Shown here in pieces: positions 58,384-64,000 of a DNA stretch of 64,000 nt. Within the stretch, counting starts at the first letter, position 1, and each line of letters starts with the position of its first letter. The position numbers were made by a program, and so were the translations under genes. The notes under the pieces were generated by a model, which worked only from the letters and a program-made list of their open reading frames with translations, was not told the DNA's origin and ran no database searches. This stretch comes from Benincasa hispida (Eukaryota > Streptophyta > Magnoliopsida > Cucurbitales > Cucurbitaceae): positions 63,585,088-63,649,087 of the forward strand of contig NC_052353.1 of NCBI RefSeq assembly GCF_009727055.1, read 5' to 3'.

Positions 58384-60139
58384 ATGGACGTATTGGGCGG
58401 AGGCAATGGCGGCCTCTGGGGCTGGAACTTCCTCCTCCCGGATTCCAAAACTTCTCGAAACAAGAGGAGAAGATTCGACCCCAAATGCTCTAATTCCTTG
58501 CAGGCAACTGGTGGATCTGGTTTCCGTTTACCTCTAAAGCAGTACTTGACGGCCGGCTGTCTCACTCTCTCCGGCGATACCATTGCTCAGTTCATTAGCC
58601 GATGGCGTGAAGGAATCGCTTTGAATTCCACTTCTCTTTCTGATTCTGATTCTGCCCACAAGGTGCCTTCCGTCTCTTTGATTCTGGAATTCAATTAATT
58701 GTTTTTTTTCAGTAATTTTGAAATTCGAATTGTTCTATATTCGGAGACTCAGGGCATGGCTGTTTCTTTGTTCGTATTTCATATAGTTTTCTGGGCCATC
58801 ACTGTCAATTTTACCTGTTTGAACTTGAACGGGCCAATTCTCTTGGACTGAACTGTAGAAGTAGAACCGTTGCTATAAAATGTGTTTATTTTTCATTCTA
58901 TCTACAGTAGATAATTTTATTAGGGCATTGCTCTGTGCATGCTGCTTCTTCCGCTTTTGGCCTAAAATGCGTCTGTTTAAAAGTTAAAACCCCATTGATG
59001 CATTGCTGATGTGATCTTTAACTAATACTTTTTTGGATCAAAACTCTTTTTTCAGATGAACATATTTTCAGAACATGATTGGATTCGGTCTTTGCGAATG
59101 GCTTCTTATGGATTTCTACTTTATGGTCCGGGATCTTTTGCATGGTACGGCTATCTTGATCACGTTTTGCCTAAGAAATCGGTGGAGAACCTTATTCTTA
59201 AGGTACAACTAGTTGTGAGTTTGGTGTTAATAATTCTTAGCTCTTACCGGCCGAAGTTGAGCATCAATCATATATGACAGTTCTATGAACCTTTTTCTTA
59301 ATTGATTTTTCTTCAGGTTATCTTGAACCAAATTGTTCTTGGTCCAGCCGTTATTGGTGTTGTATTTGCATGGAACAGTCTCTGGCTAGGAAAAATCTCC
59401 CAGCTTCCTGATATGTATCGGAAGGATGCTCTTCCTACATTGTCATATGGTAAATATTAAATAACGTCTTTGACCACGGCCTTTCCTTGCCTCAAGGACA
59501 CAAGTGTAATGAAATTACTTTTTGATATCTTTGCAGGGGTTAGGTTCTGGATTCCTGTCAGCATATTGAATTTTTGGTAATTGTTCATATTTAGTTACCC
59601 CCCTTGTGGGTTCCTTCCAATTACTCAATCTACCTTTTTTCTTTAAAATAAAAATGGCCAACCTTTCATGAGGTTGAATGAAAGAACAATTGAAGAACAT
59701 TTGAAGCCGCTTAAGTTGTATTTGGGAACAGGACCTTTTTGTCAATTACAGTCCTGAATTTTGTTGATATAGTTAACCTGTAGTTAATGAGTCAAAACAC
59801 TTGTAACACAATATCATCTTTTACTCCACGATGTTTCTATATCTTTGAACCACAAAATTTTGTATCTGATCTCTTTCCGACGGGACCGATGAACCTGGTA
59901 TATGTTTTATCCTCATGAAGAGTAGAAACTTAAGGATTTGAGAGTTTCTCCGTTTATAAGTCTGGCAACTGCATATTTGTGTTCTGAATTAGGGACTAGT
60001 GACTAAGGACTTTATCCTGAATTTGACTGAACCATTTGTGGCATCTTACAGGGTTGTGCCTCTCCAAGGCCGGGTGGCATTCATGTCCGTGGCCTCTATA
60101 TTTTGGAACTTCTATTTGTCTTCAACCATGAGTAAGTGA
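58384..60139 (+). CDS. Mpv17/PMP22 family membrane protein, five exons, 228 aa
   Basis: Exons by GT/AG borders and phase: 58384-58662, 59056-59202, 59317-59449, 59537-59576, 60052-60139; total 687 bp with TGA at 60137. The family comprises small four-helix proteins of peroxisomal, mitochondrial or plastid membranes, linked to channel activity and redox handling. Seen: N-terminal LWGWNFLLPD with a basic KTSRNKRRRF stretch, then PLKQYLTAGCLTLSGDTIAQ, SLRMASYGFLLYGPGSFAWY, GYLDHVLPKK, ILNQIVLGPAVIGVVFAWN, RFWIPVSILNFWVVPLQGRV and FWNFYLSSTMSK. These match the GP-x-x-H-x-W-Y and N-F-x-x-V-P-x-x-x-R signatures, with Phe-Ala in place of x-H and Asn where many members have Asp in the D-Q-x-x-x-x-P motif. 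The start at 58384 fits relatives that begin just before G-W-N. An in-frame ATG at 58195 would add 63 residues and is less likely. Exon 2 could read differently if the intron 1 donor varies. This is the only intact host gene here. Confidence 0.88.
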
Positions 60140-61160
60140 TTTCAGTCTTGAAAATTTCTTAAGATCCATGTGCAAGACTGCACTTGGGAGATTTTAGAAT
60201 AAGTTGAGCCGTTTATCATCTGTAGTTCTATTTATGTACTGAATTCTCAGTATATAGAGAATAGCTTCGGTAGATCAGAAACAGATTTGATGGCAATTTC
60301 TATCATTTGCAACTGCTTTTGCATTTACTGGATTGTGCTTCAGATCTACTCAAAATAATTTTGTTTTCTAAGTGTAAACGTAATTGCTTTGCTCTTGCTG
60401 AAGAGCATTGCTTTTTTCCCTCCCTTCTGTACCCCCTTCTTCCACCCCTTACATTGTAGCCATCCTCATTATCTATAGTGGTTGGATATTAGTTTGATGT
60501 AATATTATTTTGTTTGTGAAGTTCTGTGTTAGTTCTCCAATTGGATGGCATTTTCTATCTATCAGCTTCAAAACTAAGGTTTTGCCTTAGAACTAACATC
60601 TGACATCTTAACAGAGTTAAAAGATCAACCACTGACATCCTACCAAAGTTTTTGTTGTTTCATATTAGAACTGATTTATGTTTTACATACTGGCCAACAT
60701 TTTTGTCTTGTATTTGTATTGTTCTTGCCGTCATTAGATTTTTGTCATAGTATACATTCAAAGTGGTGGGAAGGAAGCGACAAGAAAACTGATGCCAATT
60801 AATTAATTCAATGGAACTAATGCAATATGCATTACTTTTCCCAGAGAAAACCTTCTTGTATATGGAATGGTTTTTTATTTTTTTTATTCTTTATTTTTCC
60901 TTCTCTTTTAATATGAAGAATGATCGAGGGAGACCATTAGTTAGAGAGCACAATCATTTGAATAGAGAGAATGCTGATGACATGATAAAGTATGAGAAAC
61001 ATAAGTTATTTAATATGAGTTTAATCTCAGCACAGCTCAATTGCAAAACCCGTAATTAAGGAAAAATGTTTTTTTTTCTTTTTTTGTGTGGGCACGCGCA
61101 AAGGAATAAAGGAAGCATGAATAAAACATGGATAATTAAGGGAAGATGTTAGAAGTTGAA
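60140..61160 (+). other. 3' flank of the Mpv17-family gene, probable 3' UTR and intergenic
   Basis: No second gene recognised. An 82-codon plus frame at 60811-61059 has no domain and a hydrophobic T-rich middle, so it is not called. The 3' UTR end could not be placed. A GTAAGTG directly at the last codons (60132-60138) is donor-like, so an alternative 3' exon cannot be excluded. Confidence 0.5.
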
Positions 61161-61165
61161 ATACT

Positions 61166-61402
61166 TATGTCTCATTTGGTAATGGTTTGCTTTTTTAATT
61201 TTAAAAACTATGCGTATTTTTTCCTAAAAAAATGTTATAGAAAAATTTTAATAACAAGAACAATTTTTTATAAGTATTTTTTTTAAGATTTCAAAACTTG
61301 ATTGAGTTTTTGAAAAAAGGGGTAGAAAGGAAGTAACAAAGCATGTAGAATGAGTGTTAGCTTCATTTTAAAAAATTGAAATCAAATGTTTTCCAAATAA
61401 GG
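61166..61402. mobile_element. MITE-like element, copy 3, 1 kb downstream of the gene
   Basis: Ends TCTCATTTGGTAATGGTTTG and, on the minus strand, TCCTTATTTGGAAAACATTT are imperfect inverted repeats, resembling the ends of copy 1. About 237 bp, no coding. Confidence 0.5.
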
Positions 61403-61559
61403 AAGAACATTTTGTTAGGCAGAAAAAAAGGGTTATTTAGTAGATTCATTAGCAGTTTAAGTTGAGTTGGTTTAAGGTTAAATTAATATTTCTTTTTTGA
61501 CATAAACAAAAACACCAAACTTAAGAGAGAATAGCAGAATTTAAAGAAGGTTTGGGAAG

Positions 61560-62420
61560 CCCATTTGCAAGCCCATCGACCGTCACCTGTAATTTTTCCC
61601 TCTCATATGTTGCACAAAGATCCTGCTGTAATTTTTCCCTCGGAGGATCTTCCATCCAAATCTCAGAATGTTGTTGAAGTAGGATTTAGCTCATTGGTTG
61701 TCGTCGACGGTGGACAAAAGAGCAATTACGGAAAAGATGAAATTGAGCAAGAATTTCACCTAGAATCATTTCAACTTCTGATCCCTCGTTCTTTCTTTTA
61801 TCTTCCATCCAAATCTTAGAATGTTGTTGAAGCAGGATTTAGCTCATTTGATTGCCGCTGACAATGGGCAAAAGAGCAACTACGGAAAATATGAGATTGA
61901 GCAAGAATTTCCCCAATAATCATCCCTACTTCTGATCCCTCGTTCTTTCTTTTATCTTCCATCCAAATCTTAGAATATTGTTGAAGTAGGACTTGGCTTA
62001 TTTGATTGCCGTCGACAGTGGGCAAAAGAGCAACTATGGAAAAGATGAGATTGAGCAAGAATTTCACCTATAATCATCCCAACTTCTGATTCCTCGTTCT
62101 TTCTTTATCTTCATCCAAATCTTAGAATGTTGTTGAAGTAGGACTTAGGTCATTTGATTGTCATCGACAGTGAGCAAAAGAGCAACTACGGAAAAGATGA
62201 GATTGAGCAAAAATTTCACCTATAATCATCCCTACGTCTAATCCCTCGTTCTTTCTTTTATCTTCCATCCAAATCTTATAGTGTTGTTGAAACAAGACTT
62301 AGCTCATTTGATTGTCATCGACAGTGGGCAAAAGAGCAACTATGAAAAAGATGAGATTGAGCAAGAATTTCACCTATAATCATCCTTACTTCTGATTCCT
62401 CGTTCTTTCTTTTGCAAAGT
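61560..62420 (-). repeat. Tandem array of an RNase H-tail segment, unit about 154 bp, about five copies
   Basis: The block GAGATTGAGCAAGAATTTC recurs at about 61739, 61893, 62047, 62199 and 62352. On the minus strand each unit encodes a version of KRKNEGSEVGMIIGEILAQS and then CSFAHCQRQSNEL, the end of a plant RVT_3-type RNase H domain. The right-most unit (62315-62420) is continuous with the rest of the LINE; the others are amplified copies. Since 154 is not a multiple of three, the frame shifts between units. Confidence 0.85.
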
Positions 62421-64000
62421 AGACAAGCAATACACAAGGAGTGAGTTTCAACAGCCAACGGAAGAAAACCATCTTGTTCTGCAACAATCAAGCCTTCATG
62501 AATCGCCAGAGCCTCCAAGAAATCAACATTTGACAAGAAATTACAGAAATTGGTAAATTTGAGCATAATTTCACCTTTTTAATTCTTGAAAATAGCTGAA
62601 AATGCACATTCTCTGCTTTGAAAATTAGTTGCAACATCCATATTCATTTTAATTGTTCCAAATTTTGGGGGAATCCATCTCTGAGCTCTAGGAACAGATG
62701 AAACTACTGTATCGCTCCTTTGACAATTAAGAGTTCGAAAATGACTAATATAATCAAGAACCCACCCCCAACTGTCATCGAAATTACCCACCCCAGAATC
62801 TGTGCGATACATCACCTCTTTTTTTTAATTTTCTTACTCCATAATCGCCAACACATAACAATAAAACTCTTCATCTCTTCAGCCGGCAAAGTGGTAGAAA
62901 ACTAGAATAGTAAATCATCAAAGTGCCTCATCTCCTTGGGCCAAGAATACAACAGAAAGGCGTTCTTTGCCAATGTTGTTTAACTTCTTTACTGAACCAT
63001 AAAGCATGAAATCCCGTCCACATCGCAGACGAGTCTCAGAAACTGGCACCCCTCTCTCAGTAAGCTTAGAAGTTGTAGGCAAGAGATTGTGAAACGCTTG
63101 CCAACAAAAAATCTTAATTTTGTTAGGGATATTGCAATCCTAGAGAAACTTTCACCATTCCTTAGATTGTTGATTACCTGAATCCTCAACCTCTCCCACT
63201 TCACTACTAGCGAGATACTACTTCGAACTGAATAGCAACCATTCTTCTCATAATGCCATATAGTTTTATCAGGAGTTCTTGTCCTCAGAAGGGGAATGCT
63301 CGAATTCAGCATCATCAAGATGACAAAACTCATTGATCCGATCAACATCCCAACCAACATTGTCTTTCATCAAATCTACAACATAAGTTACTCCATCATG
63401 CTTCAAAGGCCAAATCAGTTGATAAGAAGAAGGTCCAGGAATCCATTTATCACCCACAATCTTAATCTCACGGCCATCTCCAATTCTCCATCTCACACCC
63501 TTTTGAAATAATTCCTTCCCCCACATCAAACTCTTCCAAACAAAGGATGCATTGGATCACACTGTCGCCTCCAATAAATTGGATTGTGAAAAATATTTTC
63601 CTTTTAAAACCAATGCAAGAAGAGTTTGGGTTGTCAATCATTCTCCAACATTGCTTTGCAAGAAGAGCTTGATTAAACATTTCAAGATCACGAAAAACAA
63701 GTCCTCCTCTAAACTTTGACACACACAACTTTCCCCAACGAGGCCAATGAATTTTCTTTTAGCCATTCACACATTCCACCAAAATCAAGCCATTAAACGA
63801 TTACAATCAGCCACAAGCGTTATGACCTTACTTGAACAGGATCTGTTCTATAGGTTGTACATCTATATCCTTGAGTTCTAAGAAGACAATCAGCCACAAG
63901 CGTTTTAAGAAGCTTAAAACAACCCATTACATATGTCGGAATAGCTTGTGCCACTGCTTTGATAATAACTTCTTGCTCTCCTAAAGAAAGAAATCGATCC
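62315..64000 (-). mobile_element. L1-type LINE, 3' part (RT end, zinc-binding region, RNase H)
   Basis: Reading leftward from 64000: an RT thumb-like segment (LGEQEVIIKAVAQAIPTYVM, CFKLLKTLVAD), then KLCVSKFRGGLVFRDLEMFN, GVRWRIGDGREIKIVGDKWI, a zf-RVT region (TPDKTIWHYEKNGCYSVRSS) and a plant RNase H-like domain (WIPPKFGTIKMNMDVATNFQ, FLEALAIHEGLIVAEQDGF, LAVETHSL). ORF1, endonuclease and most of RT lie beyond the right edge. The usual aspartate in the V-E-x-D-S-L block is histidine, and stops and frameshifts are numerous, so it is dead. Confidence 0.85.
63803..63904. repeat. 19-bp perfect direct repeat flanking 64 bp inside the LINE
   Basis: ACAATCAGCCACAAGCGTT occurs at 63803-63821 and 63886-63904. 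The LINE reading ends at LVAD(C) on one side and resumes with CNRLMA on the other, so the 64 bp between (63822-63885) plus one repeat are foreign to the coding order. Either an insertion with a long target-site duplication or a filler-type repair event. Confidence 0.75.

Noticed and set aside
60811..61059. 82-codon plus-strand frame after the gene
   Set aside because: No domain, T-rich middle and no splice or promoter support.
61560..62420. CRISPR-like reading of the 154-bp tandem array
   Set aside because: Units are contiguous, not repeat-spacer, the genome is a plant, and each unit reads as the RNase H tail.
1..64000. tRNA, rRNA, riboswitch or operon features
   Set aside because: Scanned by eye and none recognised; TGGTATCAGAG matches are retrotransposon primer-binding sites, not tRNA genes.

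Overview
This window is nuclear DNA from a seed plant, most likely a eudicot. It is AT-rich, long tracts carry no gene, and almost everything is an LTR retrotransposon or its remains. One real host gene is visible, an intron-containing Mpv17/PMP22-family membrane protein at 58384-60139 (+). The repeat families look cucurbit-like to me, but that is an impression from memory, not something proven here. No bacterial operon, CRISPR array, rRNA or tRNA gene was recognised.

Layout, left to right. 1-7646: a decayed Ty1/Copia element on the minus strand, with 5' LTR, primer-binding site, long leader and broken gag-pol; its 3' LTR lies off the left edge. 7647-8038: a minisatellite. 8039-10135: a solo Ty3/Gypsy LTR (minus). 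10136-11615: homopurine/AT-rich DNA. 11616-13506: an Athila-type Gypsy LTR plus primer-binding site (minus). 13507-15346: a Copia-type LTR (minus). 15347-17560: an LTR-like region with TATA boxes and two tandem-repeat blocks. 17560-19430: AT-rich repeats and a small TIR element. 19430-20095: a 5' fragment of a Gypsy element, read in frame into the gag of a second Copia element (20096-28406, +). That second Copia element is itself split at its RT catalytic motif by a 2.07-kb LTR. 28407-29330: an extra LTR piece.

31302-47302: a third, short-LTR Copia element with target-site duplication CTCCA. An 10.9-kb Athila-type Gypsy element (33810-44708, target-site duplication CCTTC) sits inside its integrase. 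This is the clearest nested insertion in the window. 47303-50335 is intergenic with a foldback element at 49816-50260. 50335-56726 is a SIRE-like Copia relative that has gag and LTRs but no visible pol; its upstream LTR is duplicated around an ambiguous base (N at 51353). Two inverted copies of a gene fragment resembling the tail of GTE/BET bromodomain proteins lie at about 30000-30460 (-) and 56880-57470 (+).

58384-60139 is the Mpv17/PMP22 gene in five exons, predicting 228 residues. 61560-64000 is the 3' part of an L1-type LINE (minus) whose RNase H end has been tandemly amplified about five times (period about 154 bp).

The transposon open reading frames are broken by stops, frameshifts and lost catalytic residues, so none looks autonomous. 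The order of insertion can be read directly for two nests: Athila is younger than the short-LTR Copia, and the 23172-25242 LTR is younger than the second Copia. I did not find a new biological system. The more unusual points are the in-frame Gypsy-gag/Copia-gag chimera, the amplified RNase H tail, the pol-less gag element with its duplicated and inverted LTR segments, and the paired GTE-like fragments.
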